Shown here piece after piece: positions 26,081 to 39,268 of a stretch of DNA of 64,000 bases. A program made the position numbers and the translations under genes. The DNA is from Dermanyssus gallinae (Eukaryota > Arthropoda > Arachnida > Mesostigmata > Dermanyssidae), in NCBI GenBank assembly GCA_003439945.1, contig QVRM01005597.1, positions 62,001 to 126,000 of the forward strand, written 5' to 3'. The notes below the pieces were generated by a model. That model saw nothing but the letters and a program-made list of their open reading frames with translations, was not told where the DNA came from and did no database searches. The first letter of the stretch is position 1, and every line of letters starts with the position of its first letter.

Positions 26081-26375
26081 GCACGTGATAGATATTACCT
26101 TAAATATTGTTTGTTGCGCCGGTCACCTGCTACAGCCTCCACTCTTTTTGGACTATACTTCCCAAATCACAAATTTTGCTTTGCCATAGCTCATAGTCCC
26201 GAAAGTCTCCAGATACATGTTTACAAAATGGTACCAATCCTTTAAACAAGTGTATATATGTTTTTTTCTCTTTTAGTATGTTCTGTTACCCATCTAGTTG
26301 CCCCATTCTAGCCCAACGTCACGATTTAATAACTAATCTGTTATTCAGTCGTGACGTTGCGGCCGTATCTCACAG

Positions 26376-27980
26376 CACAACATGAATCTGCCTTTCGAGG
26401 TGGAGGAGGTGTGTCAGGTCCTACGGTCACTCCCGTAGAGAAAGAGCTCAGGGCTCGATCAGGTCTGCTATGAGCATTGGATCCAGTCACTTCCTCTCTT
26501 GACAGAAACTCTTTGAACTTATAAAAAGGGGCGGATGCCTAAAGTCTGACATGTGGCCAGGCTTTCTCTTCTGTTCAAGGGTAGGCATGGTGATGACCAA
26601 CAGGATCCAAATCTCTATCGTGGAGTGGCGTCAGAACGCACATTGAAGAAGATTTTCTGTAAGTTGGTTATCCGACGGATTGAGCACGTGGCTGAAGAGG
26701 CACTTCCACCGGAGCAATTCGGCTTTAGGAGAGGCCGAGGCACCCGTGATGCAATCCACGTTCTCCAGTCAGAAATCGAGCGAGCTGTGGCTCAACCCAA
26801 AGGTCATCTGTATGCAGTCTTTATTAACTGCGTCAACCCTTTGACAAAGCCCCTCGCCATCTGCTGGTTAAAGCATTCCAACGAGCAGGTGTGATTGGCT
26901 CTCTCCTGAGTGTAATAGCAAGTTTCTTTGAGGAAGACACCTTGTTGGTAGACGGTGAGCAGGGTGTATTAGAGATTAAGCAAAATGTGGGACCTCCTTG
27001 AGGAGACCCGCTAAGCTGCGTTTAGTTTACACTTCTCCTTGCTAACTTCGTCGGTTACGTCCGACAGGAGTACCAAAAGCCGTAGTGGTGATGTATGCAG
27101 ATGATATCGTGGTCGCTCATCGCGATTTAGGTGCCATCAAGCGCATTACCTCTATGATAGAGGCGTTCCTTGCCTTGAAGGGACTTGAGATAAACACCTG
27201 AAAGACCCAAGCCATTAAATTCAGGCCGTTTGGCTGCCAGAACCGCTATACGTTGCTGCGGCGAACCATTGGAGTTTGTTGACTCTTTCCAGTATCTTGG
27301 GCTTTGGGTTCATTATTCAGGAACGACGTTCACAGGGCATATAAATGAAACAGTACGGAAGGCACTTGTCTCTCTTTACGGGGAAGTAGGCAATGTCCGA
27401 AGACTGTCCGTTTTCTCAGCAGTGATGCTCCTTATTTTCAAGATTGTTCCGGGGCTGATGTATGGTCTTAACAGGGTGTGGAATCACCTCACGCTGGGGA
27501 ATTTTAACCAGCTTGAAAGGTGTTTTTCATTATACATGAAGCGAGTGCTTTGCTTGCCTATCCGAGCAAGGAGCCGCTTTGCGTATCTCATGTCAAGCTG
27601 TCCATCGGCTGCTGAAACAATCCGACTAAGGCTGAAGATGCCGCGTACAGTACCTTACGAATGTTTTACATTTTATTTATGTTTTATTTACATTTATGTT
27701 TTGTATTTCGGAATGGGAAGCTAAAGTCGAACAGGCCAGACGGGAGGTCGATGGTTAGGACATTTTCAATGCCTTGCACCTTTGGTCTGGTCCTGCATGT
27801 GACAATCGCCACGTATACACCAGGTACATGGTACATGGTTATCACTACCTGGTATGTTCAAACGCAACCTTTCACGAGGAGTACGAGTTGTGCACCTGCC
27901 GGTTCTGCCTGCCAGTAGGGTGGCCAGGTACCATGCAGTGAAGTGCACAGCGCTGGACCGATAATCGTTGCACTACTTCT
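26376..27980 (+). pseudogene. Second non-LTR family, copy 1 (decayed reverse transcriptase)
   Basis: Successive plus-strand frames with several stops and shifts keep RT landmarks in order: PFEVEEVCQVLRSLP near 26390; RRIEHVAEEALPPEQFGFRR from 26667; MYADDIVVAHRDLGAIKRI near 27100 with the YADD motif; LEFVDSFQYLGLWVHYSGTT near 27270; ERCFSLYMKRVLCLPIRARS near 27530. A C-terminal Cys/His cluster (HYLVCSNATFHEEYELCTCR) lies near 27840. The copy at 46.1-47.06 kb has the same order and matching residues, so they are one family. It lacks an intact frame. Clade assignment (R1, CR1, RTE or other) is not possible by eye. Confidence 0.8.
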
Positions 27981-28239
27981 CTCGTTGGAAGCGTGAAGAA
28001 GATAGAGCTTCATGAAGAAACATTTTAAAATCTATATTATACTCAATTTGAGTGAAATAAACATAATCGTAATTATAATTGTAACCTATCTTGCGGCGAT
28101 AGAGCTGTTGCGTACATACGAGGGCGCTGCGATGCAAGACACTGCAGCGTCCTAGGCTAAATATTTGCCATGCGACCAAGATCGTATTTTAACTTAATCA
28201 GGATTTTAGTCGTTTTCGAGCTCAAGTTCTCTTGGTTTT

Positions 28240-29213
28240 AGGGTAACAGGCAGTTTCGCCTTCCTAAACGTTCGTTGTCATTTAGTGCAGCATGCTTCGA
28301 GTATCGGCCAGAACTTCCTTAGAAGCATGGAAACTGAAGGCCATTTACCTCAACCTCAGCTCCGCACATTGCACAAGAGCATCCTTAGTGTGGCAGTCAT
28401 GCGGAAAGTGATAGGATCCAGCTATGCTGTCTACCATGCTCATACTAGTCACTGCTAGCTGCCAGAGACGCAGATGCATCACGCATTTCCAAGATCTTCC
28501 AAAAACATGGTGCCTAAATGTGGGGATGGTAAGGCTCTAAGCCAGCTCTCACTAAAGATATCTTGCGTAAGTTCATCAGCGAATAACATAGTTGGCGATA
28601 CTCGCAGGACGCTAAATTTTGGGAGGTCGAGATTGTAGGCCCAGATTCTAAGGGCCACATGTAGATGTATGGTACCCATGTAGACTTGTGAAGCAATTGA
28701 ACGAATGAGAACTAAAATTGTGTTGAAGCAAACTTTCGCAACCAAAATAATGTGTGAATGGTATTGTACACCCTTTTATGTTCAATAAAAGGGCGTTTCA
28801 ATCAGCTCATTGCAACGGCTAGGATTTCTAGACAGTCTGGGTCGTTCTTTGTTCTTCCTGGAAGGGTTTCCTTGATTACTTGTATTGCCTTTTTCCGAGC
28901 TTGAGGAGCGCCCCCAATGGGGACGACCTCGCATTTTGATGCGTTGGGCGTTAGCTTTCTACATTTCTTAAGCTGCATTACTGGTTGTGGATCAACTATT
29001 TGTCGGTCCACATGACGGTATGACACCATCGAGGTACAAAATATTAAAGGTACATTCTAATTTTGTCACTTGTTCGGTTATTGCGAGGCTAAATGGGCCG
29101 TGCCAAGCGAGTAGCCTTGATGGAGCGTTGTTTCAGAGCTCAATATTGTGTGTGAATTGTTATTTCAGGACTCTGTGGCTGTGCCAAACCATTGGCAATA
29201 CTTCAGAAACTTT
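28240..29213 (-). pseudogene. Non-LTR copy C, same family as copy B, heavily decayed
   Basis: Minus-strand fragments in the right order across frames: TTLHQGYSLG (RT motif before the catalytic loop), FNILYLDGVIPSC with YLDD changed to YLDG, LTPNASKCEVVPIGG with KETLPG, SWLRALPSPHLGTMF, FRMTATLRM, EVEVNGLQFPCF and GRYSKHAALNDNER. It retains more of the RT than copy B but is riddled with shifts. Its 5' boundary is again at an (ATT)n tract (29214-29245). Confidence 0.72.
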
Positions 29214-29245
29214 ATTATTATTATTATTAGTATTATTATTGTCTA
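29214..29245. repeat. (ATT)n tract at the 5' edge of copy C
   Basis: Imperfect ATT trinucleotide repeat with one AGT interruption, located where copy C begins (minus strand sense). Confidence 0.8.
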
Positions 29246-30804
29246 ACGCAGCAGAGCCTCTCGTAAAGTATTTCCATGCTAGTAAAGTCACTAATACAGT
29301 CTAAAGTACGGATGGATCGTATGCGCGTGAAAACGTTTATTTCTCTTATAACGTGAATAGATAGGCGATAATATTAAGGATAACACCAAACAAGTAAGTA
29401 TGAAGCCTTTTAGCAAAACTAGCCATGTACTTTGTTTCAACGTACACCACGTCCAATAAAAAGCATTTCGCCGTGCTGGCTGTAGATCATATTTCTGTGC
29501 TTCTGCCGTCTAGCCTTTAGCGGTTATTACCTTTGGCGCTAGCGGGGATAGCCGTTGTCTCCTCTTTTTCCCACCGTCGAGGCGTCGGGGTCGCACGTAC
29601 TCTTGTGTGAGCTCTGTGGGCCACCACACACAGTTAGTTCTTGCCTCCACAATTTCTGGTCTCCACCAGGATGGGGGGGGGGGTCGTTTCCCCTTGGTAC
29701 ATCAACTACCCTCTATGGTACAGGCCTCCGTCAGTATTCCCGTCAAGTTGCAGTCATTTGTCTGATCGAATCTTTTGCATCTATGTGTGTTGCGAATGTC
29801 TTAGTGCGGCTCGCCGAGAGATCTTTCATCAATATCGACTTCCCTACTAGTAGCTTTTTTTGTGTTTTAACATCCTCTTGTCGGTCGAAACCGTGATCGC
29901 CGCATCGCTTTCTTCATTGAACAGCTACTGCCCGGTTTGTCTCACTTATTAAGCACAGTTCAACGCTCCACCTTTTCATGTTGATCTGGAAGAATCTCAT
30001 TGTCCTGCTCCTTTTATTCCGTACTGGTTAATGTTTTCTTTTTCAGAAACGCCTTCTGGATGGACTTACGTAGTCGTTCTAGTTCGGGATTAAGCTGACT
30101 TGGAGGTACCTGCCTTAGTTCTAAAGGTTCCTTCCATTCCTTCTGCGGTTACCGCCGTCAGCGTTGCTACATCATGCGCTCTTTCTTCCTTGTACCTCTT
30201 TCGACCCTTATCTCTCTTAGTGCGTCTTAATGCGTGTGTCATTGTTATCGTGGATGCCGGCTTCGATTGCTTGAGTTTTGCTGCTGACATTCAAAGTTCT
30301 TCAATTCCTTTTCGACGCAAGTCATTGCCGCCTTCGGCTTTCGATCTTGCACGTGAAACAGGTATGGGTTTTCTCTACGCTATTTAAACATAACTATAAA
30401 AATGACCTGTGTTGGCACATAAAAGCATGTGTGGTATAATTATCATGGTCATATATGTAATGCTTTCAATATACGTACGTTTGAAAGAAAGGCGTAACTA
30501 ATCGCCATTTAGGCGAGTGCTGCATGCGTCCATTTGGCCATCCGCCAGGCAAACAATCTGTTTACGCACTCACCGCGGGCCACGGCTTTTGCAGTGATTG
30601 ATCGCTGACTCCTTAGGTTATTGGAGCTTACATCAAAAAAGTGTTCTAGCAAGTCACATTTGTCTAATTGACGTAGAGCAAATAGGTTGCCTTGCATGAA
30701 ACGTGAATCAATACTAGGAACAACATGACCTGACACGCTTTGAGGGCGCCTGATCGGCAGGCGTTCCGGGAACGTGTCTTAGAGGCCTTCTACTAACTTC
30801 TTTT
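29246..30804. other. Spacer without recognised gene
   Basis: Moderate GC, with a G10 run near 29666. Several frames of 60-110 codons are open (for example 29555-29896 plus, 30100-30387 plus, 30290-30090 minus, the last rich in Lys/Arg), but none resembles a family I know. Old retroelement sequence is likely given the neighbours. Confidence 0.35.
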
Positions 30805-30808
30805 ATAT

Positions 30809-31351
30809 TGTAACGTTGTTGTGTTACACTGGTCCGCTCGGGGGATGTAGACTCAGCCGGACAGATACTGCAGCACGAGGAACTCAGGAACGAAGAATGA
30901 CAACGCGTAGCATATGGTCTAATGCATGACCGAGCAACGAGTGTCTTTTTTAGCCAGGCTGCTCGGTCTATTTATTGACTCACGAGACACCGCGGCGTGC
31001 TGACACCCAAAAGAGTCTCAGAACTCGCTCTCAAATCGGTCGAAATTTACAGTGGTTTGTGTTTGTTTCGTATACGAATACAGGTTAATTTAGGTCTGAC
31101 TTAGATTGCCGATCATAGGTCGACCCTCTCCAGGTGTCGACCGATGATCGTTTTGAACGGCGGATGTCGTTGGTGTTTCGGCGCGAAAGGCTGTGGTTGG
31201 TTGAGATATGTGTCGGTCGGTGAACGTTGGACGCTGTGGCCGCTGGTCGTGGTCCGTTGAGGTAGATTTGAATTGTGCCGTTATGCACATACGGTGTTGT
31301 GGGTGGCTGGTCTATCGTCGTACTGGCCAGAGGAAGTGAAACTTCGTCACA
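30809..31351 (-). mobile_element. Solo LTR 1 (Gypsy-like), 543 bp
   Basis: Read on the minus strand it starts TGTGACGAAGTTTCAC and ends ACAACAACGTTACA, the TG...CA form of an LTR. It is flanked on both sides by ATAT (30805-30808 and 31352-31355), a 4-bp target duplication as in Gypsy elements. Internal matches to LTR 2 include the stretch reading GAGAGGGTCGACCTATGATC and the AATAAATA tract that could be a TATA box or poly(A) signal. No retroviral-type genes adjoin it, so it is a recombined solo LTR. Confidence 0.85.
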
Positions 31352-31355
31352 ATAT

Positions 31356-32448
31356 AAACAGATAAAGCTCTCAGACAGGAGAGCAATATGGACGTTTGGG
31401 AAGAACAAAATATTAATAAAGGCGAATGTACAAGTGAGGAGTCGTCTTTTTCACATTTTTTCGGACTCGTTTTTTTAGGTATTTTAGTTCCGCATTTTTT
31501 ATTTTATCACAGCGATGGAATTTCTTTCCTTTAATCTTGTCTTCATTATAATCTTTGGCGATATTGCCAACTTGCTGGCAGTTAGTTCAGTGGGGAAGGC
31601 CTGTTTGGCTACGAGAGCCTCATGTGCCGCCTTTGGAAGGCGGACGAGCGTGGAGTGACTATCATTCTTATTACTTTTGCTTCACGCCCATGAGTCCCGC
31701 TAAATGAGCTTAACATTAGTAATATTTTCAATAGTTGTTGTTTCATCTAAATTCTTGATGCCGACCCTGACTTCACAGTTTCAAGCCCTAAGGTCTAGTT
31801 TCCAGCTATGTCTTATTCTTAATTTTAGTAGCGAAAGCTTGTTGGCCTTCTTCCTTGGTCTCCCTGAATAGAAACCGAACATCACCGTTCAGAAGGTTTC
31901 ACTATTTTCTAGAGTTGTAGTACTACTCCATAGTTTTCAGGTCTTATATTATGCTTGAACTTGCCAACATGGGTCTTCCCCTTGTCCTTATACGATTATT
32001 GTAGCAATGCCAATTCCAGGCTTCTTAACAGATGCAGCGACACGCTAAGACTATTGGCAGCAACAATTTACGATAACTACTCGCAATCGGCTGTGCGTGC
32101 TTAATTTATCCTCCGCAGAATCGGGTAGGCTAGCGTTATAGAGGAAGCAGGTTTGGCTGGTGTAGACTGGCCAAAATGGTCAAGTCGGGAATCGTCGCGT
32201 CAAAGTAATACAGAGCTTGGGGGTAGAAGGGACGCAGGTTTAGTGGAGGCAAGTTGTTGACGACTGACAGTCAAGTCATACAATTCACTTAGATGCGGTC
32301 AAGTTTCCGTTAATATGCCACCTGGTGCATGAATATAAAAATATGAGCGCTTTTTTGGAGCCGTTCGTCTCTAAAGGTAGCCTCGGTAGATAAAATCTGA
32401 AGTGTAATTTACGAGAGGGTTAAGTGTGAGAAAAGCGTTTCTTGGTCC

Positions 32449-32494
<46 letters not shown>

Positions 32495-32676
32495 TTTTTA
32501 AATAAGTGCGTTTTATTAATAATATGTGCGATGACCATAATTTCATTTGTTTTTCCGTAAGGCTAATGCCCGTGTACGGTTTTGCACTGATACATCATCG
32601 TCAAAGGAAGAAAATATTGCGTGTAGACACACGTACCTCGCATGTTTCTACCTAAATATACCTAGGGAAGCCAAAG

Positions 32677-32708
<32 letters not shown>

Positions 32709-34736
32709 TAGAGATAAAGGGGCGTAAGTGGGATATAGAATGCTAGACACAAAAAAGATTAAAAGGGTGGAACGCAGAGGGGGGTCATCTTCACATGTGA
32801 AAATTTTGCCCAGCCAGCACACGGGAGGAATAAACGAAAGCACGAAAACCGCGGACAAGCTTGAAGGTGAGTTTGATTGCTAGAATAAAACCGTTCTCCT
32901 GGAAGCCTACGAGTAGGCAAGAGAACAGCGGGCCAAGCGGGCAGCTCAGCATGCCATCAAAAGAAAGTAGCTAACTGCCCTCGACCACAACCGAAAGTGG
33001 TAATGGTGGTCGTAGCGGTCGGTGGAGGTGGTGGTGGTAACAGTGGAAGGTTGTCGGGGTAGCATATCCAGGTCGAACGAAATGTCAAGAACACGGCGGA
33101 TCCCGGAGACAGGGCACAAGGTCAAAGAATGAAACAAGGAAAATGGCTGCGGAGCTACTGTAGCGATGATGATGCTTCTGCTGCTGCTGATGATGATCAT
33201 GATCATGACGACGACGTCGGTGGTGGGGGAAAAGTTTTAGCAAACGGCGTCATGGCGGTGGGTGAGCACCGTCGGTTCGCCCTGCCGACGTTCAGGGGAC
33301 GTGGCATGGGCTGCGGGGCTCGGCGGCGCCGCCGTAGCAGCAAGTCCTCTACAGCAGCAGAGGCGATCAAGCCCACGCCGAAAGATCTACGACGACCGGC
33401 CCGGCCCGACAGCGGTTCTCACAGGAGGAGAACAAGGTCGAGAATCCAGACAAGGACAATGATGAGGCGGAACCACAGACGAAGCCAGCTAGCGTAAAGG
33501 ACGACTTACAACGGCCGTGTCATATCCGCATATTCGGGACTCCGGCTGCAATTAGCCAGATAAGACTACCCGTCTCGCTCTCCCCCATTGCTCTCCCTTG
33601 CTGGCCTTATCTCTCACCAGCCTTTTCTCTCAGGGTCTACCCCCTTCCCCCGCGTGTTCCCTCCCTCTCTCTCTCTCCCCCCCTCTGTAGCGCAGTCTCT
33701 TGCTTTCCCATCTTACCCGTGCTTCATTTCTCTCGTGCAGAATTTTCCCTACGGCATCCATTCTTATTTCATTAATTCCGTCTACTTTTGCCCGGACAGC
33801 TCCAGTTGTAAGCCGTGTGAGGCTGTTCCGTATGAACAGAGGATGCGGGATGCGACGCGACCATCTGACACTGCACAGCAGAGGACATAACTGCGCGCCG
33901 CAGTTCGCTGTCGTTGTTTTGCGGCTGTTGCTACAGTAGTTTCCGTAGACGTCGGTGTCGTTATCACCGTCGCCTTCGTTGTTTCGCGCAGTTCTTCTTC
34001 TAGTCGTAGTACTGGTTGGGAAATGGGAAAATTCAGCGTTCGTTGGAGCCCGTGTACCGAATACCGGCGGTACAATTAGTAGCACCTGTCCCCCAGATGT
34101 CCAATTGCTTGGCCGACAGGTCTAATGACTAAGTAATAATAATAGTAATAATGTTTTCACCTGCCGTATGATTTAATTAAATACACACGTCTGTAGTAGA
34201 TGTGCTTTGTTTGGCTAGATCTCAATTTAGTGGATGACTGCAAACGCACACGCATGCCATTTAGTCTGTCGCACGGCGGCAACCGAATGCGTATACGATT
34301 TCTAGCGATATATATATATATACTGTCACAAGAACTGTTGGGGTATAGTATTCCTAACAGTTCTTGTAGCGGCAAAGAACGGTTGGGAATATCTCAAGAT
34401 GTCCGCTTGTGCGGCCGATCTAAGCGCCCCTGATGTAAAAGGGTGACGTGTGTAATTAGGTAAACACGTCAAGCGAATAATGAATTAATCGATCCATCCA
34501 TACATACTATATAAAGTCTATATAAAGAACTAAAAGTATATGTTTTATCGCCATATTAGTACATTATGAAATTATCCAAGGAAAAGACTTCTTAGTGGGT
34601 TAAAAAACACAACCCAGCAGACCAACACATAACTCGCGTGCATACGCGCCAAGATCGCCCCTCGAAGACATGTTGAACTGTTGGGCCACGGGGCTAGCAT
34701 AGTGAGCAACTACTTTACCATACCTGTGTCGATTCA
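31356..34736. other. Region between solo LTRs, includes a GC-rich island
   Basis: 31356-32900 is AT-rich with (CT)n(TA)n near 32450-32485 and (TA)n near 32677-32694. 32946-34100 is GC-rich with (GAT)n, (CT)n and (CAG)n runs. Long frames there (up to 151 codons, minus, 34085-33630) are arginine-rich low complexity without recognisable domains. It may be a promoter or 5' exon. A hairpin lies at 34328-34367. Confidence 0.35.
34328..34367. other. Short perfect hairpin
   Basis: ACAAGAACTGTT (34328-34339) pairs perfectly with AACAGTTCTTGT (34356-34367); the next bases extend the stem to about 15 pairs around a loop of about ten bases. The function is unknown. Confidence 0.6.
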
Positions 34737-34740
34737 ATAG

Positions 34741-35281
34741 TGGCACACTACACTGTATACGCATCATGGCGGGATTCAGCTCTACCCTAACCGACCACGT
34801 CCAACGACAGCAGCGTCCGCGCCAAAACCTCAGCGTGCCCAACGTTCACCGACCGATACATGTCTCAACCAGCCAGCAGAGAACAGCCACAGCCTTTCGC
34901 GCCAAACCCCCAACGTCCTCCGCCGTTCAAACGATCATCGGCCGACACCGGGAGAGGGTCGACCTATGATCGGCAATCTAAGTCAAACCTTAACTTAACG
35001 TGTATTCTTATACAAAACAAAAACAAACCTCTGTAACTTTTGACCGATTTGAGAGCGGGGTTTGACACCCTTTTGGGTGTCAGCACACCGCGGTGCCTCG
35101 TGAACCAATAAATAAACCGATCAGCATAGATTAAGAACCATCCGTTGCTCGGCTGTGCTTTGCATCAGACCTTATACTGTGTGCCATCATTTATCGTTCC
35201 TGAGCACCTCGCGCTGCTGCAGTACCCGTCCGGATGTGTCTACATTCCCCAGCTGACTTAGCATAGCACAGCAACATTACA
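34741..35281 (+). mobile_element. Solo LTR 2, opposite orientation to LTR 1
   Basis: Homologous to the complement of LTR 1 throughout: ATCATGGCGGGATTCA, CCAACGTTCACCGACCGATA, CGTTCAAACGATCATCGGC, GTCAGCACACCGCGGTG, and the 3' end CAGCAACATTACA. The 5' end is diverged (TGGCAC where the others have TGTGAC). Flanks are ATAG (34737-34740) and ATAT (35282-35285), close to the ATAT duplication of LTRs 1 and 3. Confidence 0.8.
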
Positions 35282-35285
35282 ATAT

Positions 35286-35450
35286 TGTTACGTTGCTTAC
35301 GGTTTGAATCGGAAGGTTAGGTTGAGACATGTATCGGTCGGTGAACGCTGTGTACGTTGAGATTTTGGCGCGGGCGCTGTAGCCGTCAGACGTGGTCGGG
35401 TAGGACTTATTTGAATTGCGCCATAATGCTTATACAGTAACTTCGTCACA
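35286..35450 (-). mobile_element. Solo LTR 3, internally deleted (165 bp)
   Basis: Minus strand begins TGTGACGAAGTTACTGTATA and ends CGTAAGCAACGTAACA. It keeps the U3-like beginning, including the CGTTCACCGACCGATACATG stretch, and then jumps to the last 20 bases. Perfect ATAT duplications flank it (35282-35285 and 35451-35454). The left ATAT is also the right flank of LTR 2, so the two stand tail to tail on one shared target. Confidence 0.82.
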
Positions 35451-35809
35451 ATATTATCAATAATTAAGTCCTGTGTGTGCATATAGGGCCCTGCAATGAG
35501 CCGGTACAAAGTTTTTGCCAACTATTTGACTTTTGGACCTTCATTTATAAGGTACTTCTTAGTAATCCGGTTCGGTCAGATTGCATTAGATAATATTTAA
35601 ATGCATAGTTGTATGCTTGCATATTAATGACTACTCGATATAATCTTGACGTTGCCTCTCTCTAATTTCAACAACATTTTCCGTCAGAGGAACGCAGTCG
35701 ATCCTGGCTCCGCTGTGCAGCCCAAGGGCTTCTTCCCAAATGTTTTTGTCATATTAAGCATCCTTGCATCAAACGACAGTTGACTGAAGACCAAACGCCG
35801 TTACAACGT

Positions 35810-36260
35810 GGTCTTCAAGAAGATGCGCGTATAGGCAGGTACCTTTTGTAAATCTCCCATTAATGAGTGATGTGGTTTACGCCCGCGCTGGCTAGTCCAC
35901 GATAGCCGAGGGCGTATGTATCGGAGACAGTGACGTCCCACGCCAGTGGCCGATGATGGTTCCAATTCCAGCTGGTAACGCCATCCGGTCGACGCCTGTC
36001 GTCCCTCTGCAGTCCATCGCGCTTCAGTGGATCGCTGTAGCCGGCCCGTGTCTGAAAGCGCGCCCGAGCGTGTTATTGATGGCGTCGTGGCGACTCTGCG
36101 TGAGCCCGGCCAGCTTCGGCGGATGCAGTCTGCGCTCATGCGCTCACCGTTCCACCACATGGACAGTCCCCTTTTTCAGCCATGGCAATGCCAAGTCTGA
36201 CGCGACTGGCGGTAGAGCTGGTAGAGCCAAAAGAGACACTCTCCCTTTTTTTTTCTGACC
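35810..36260 (-). pseudogene. Non-LTR copy G: endonuclease-domain fragment
   Basis: Minus-strand frames keep GDCPCGGTVSAHERRLHPPK (the Cys/His knuckle region), QSRHDAINNTLGRAF (equivalent to RHAELNAIVRRAL of copy B) and RRPDGVTSW followed by LAWDVTVSDTYALGY, the RPD...D endonuclease signature. GC content is well above the flanks, and the residues differ enough from copy B to suggest another subfamily. Shifts break it. Confidence 0.7.
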
Positions 36261-36439
36261 AGTCCCGGCCTAATCATCTCGGGGAACATGGCTGCATTCA
36301 GCTCAGGTCCAGCTCGCACTGACCCCTTACAAGGATGTGCTTGCTTAAGTGATTTAAGTAATTCAGATTATCTAGGTAAACTAATATGTGTATTTGTGTA
36401 AGTACTTAATTGGGTAATTGGGGGGGGGGGATCCTATTA

Positions 36440-36960
36440 GGAAGTCGGTAATAGAAAACTTTCTTAAGAAGGGTTGTGGGGCTAATGTGAACAACTATAG
36501 TCCGGCTGCTCAATCCTCTGGATTGTTGAGACAATTATTGTTGATCATATATTCAAGCATTTGTCATCAGTGGAATTACTAGATAACGCATGGCACGATT
36601 TTTTGAAGTTGAATCTACAGATAAGCGACTGGCCGACATGATGCAACACATGTGAAGCCCACACTATTAAATTATTGGGTGCTTGGGTTTCACCAGTTTA
36701 GTTATTAGCTAAACTACTAGGATGCCAGAGAGTCCAGTGATGTGAAAGAAACAGTAGTTGTGGTTGATGTATATGTTTATAATTTACCCAACCTTGAAGG
36801 ACGCCATCCCTGACAGTATTTGTTGCAAGCTGTATGCTGATAATCTTAAAGTATTCCGGCACTGCAAAGGCGCGGCCAGAGTTACGGTCAGTAATTAATA
36901 AGGTTTTCAAGTGGCGCAATGATGCCGAGATGATGAGCTCAATAACTAATACGCCGTAAT
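36440..36960 (+). pseudogene. Jockey/CR1-like reverse transcriptase fragment
   Basis: Plus-strand pieces in RT order: LKKGCGANVNNYSPAAQ (equivalent to the KGD...NYRPI motif), VDHIFKHLSSVELLDNAWHD, then FINLPNLEG-type and YADNLKVFRHCKGAARVTVS (YADD changed to YADN) and KVFKWRNDAEM. Stops and shifts lie between them. It is a third, distinct non-LTR type in this window. Confidence 0.65.
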
Positions 36961-36974
36961 ATTCTCAACGATAC

Positions 36975-38132
<1,158 letters not shown>

Positions 38133-38198
<66 letters not shown>

Positions 38199-38222
38199 TA
38201 TATATATATATATATATATATA
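38133..38222. repeat. (TA)n microsatellite between the two foldback elements
   Basis: About 90 bp of TA repeat with one ACTATA interruption. It joins the right end of element 1 to the left end (CAGGGTGTGACTG) of element 2. Confidence 0.95.
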
Positions 38223-39268
38223 CAGGGTGTGACTGAACGAATTTTATAGCGATACATAAAATTGTAGAGCTCGTTAAAACGAATAATTTTTCCAATGGAA
38301 CATGTGCTCTGAGAAGTCTTGTTTCGGAGTTACAGTGAAATTACTACAATTTGTGACACTGGTGTTTTTGCCCGACATAGGAGCACAAAATGTGCTGTTG
38401 CAAGACAACCAGTCTTCCCAGACAGAAACTAAGCACACCGTCGTGTTCGTGATAAAATTCTGCTCCATCTGATGAATATGCAAGGCCGGTCAGAAGACGC
38501 GACATGGTCGCTTAGAAGAAAATTCGCCAAAAATGAAGTTCTTCATTAGCGTTTACGCCAAATACTTTAGAATCATAACCCTACAACCACTCACAGCGCT
38601 CAAAGCGGACATATTCAGCCAATGCGCAATTCATGGCGATCATTTTGGTACCAAACATATGTCAATGCGAGCTGTGGTTGCGAAGTAATTACGAGTTTTC
38701 GGCGGGATGTCCAGATTGAGTGCATGAAAAATGACGCGCTGCGGCTGTCGCGCGACACGTCGGCGGTAGTGAACGTCGCCACACAGTCATTTTACATGCA
38801 CTCAATCTGGACATCCCGCCGAAAACTCGTAATTACTCCGCAACCACAGCTCGCATTGACATATGTTTGGTACCAAAATGATCGCCATGAATTGCGCATT
38901 GGCTGAATATGTCCGCTTTGAGCGCTGTGAGTGGTTGTAGGGTTATGATTCTAAAGTATTTGGCGTGAACGCTAATGAAGAACTTCATTTTTGGCGAATT
39001 TTCTTCTAAGCGACCATGTCGCGTCTTCTGACCGGCCTTGCATATTCATCAGATGGAGCAGAATTTTATCACGAACACGACGGTGTGCTTAGTTTCTGTC
39101 TAGGAAAACTGGTTGTCTCGCAACAGCACATTTTGTGCTCCTATGTCGGGCAAAAACACCAGTGTCACAAATTGTAGTAATTTCACTGTAACTCCGAAAC
39201 AAGACTTCTCAGAGCACATGTTCCATTGGAAAAATTATTCGTTTTAACGAGCTCTACAATTTTATGTA
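38223..39268. mobile_element. Foldback element 2, diverged relative of element 1
   Basis: Arms 38223-38733 and 38787-39268 are near-perfect inverted repeats with a 53-nt loop. Shared stretches with element 1 include TTTTTGCCCGACATAGGAGC and CGGCCGGTCAGAAG-type sequence. The loop (CGCTGCGGCTGTCG...) is the complement of the loop of element 1, so the two copies lie in opposite orientation. The right arm stops at TTTATGTA and lacks the outer 30 or so bases seen on the left. The arms are more alike than those of element 1, so it is probably younger or recently gene-converted. Confidence 0.93.

Noticed and set aside
25890..26084. A poly-asparagine domain at the start of the retroelement frame
   Set aside because: The Asn run is the (AAT)n tract between two element copies, and the residues before it are the 3' UTR of the other copy read through by chance.
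34766..34969. A coding frame near 34.8 kb and similar minus-strand frames at 31.1-31.4 kb
   Set aside because: Both are translations of the same solo LTR family in opposite orientation; LTRs do not encode these peptides.
38622..38906. A 94-codon plus-strand protein in foldback element 2
   Set aside because: It spans the palindrome centre, so its two halves are mirror translations of the inverted arms; no family match.
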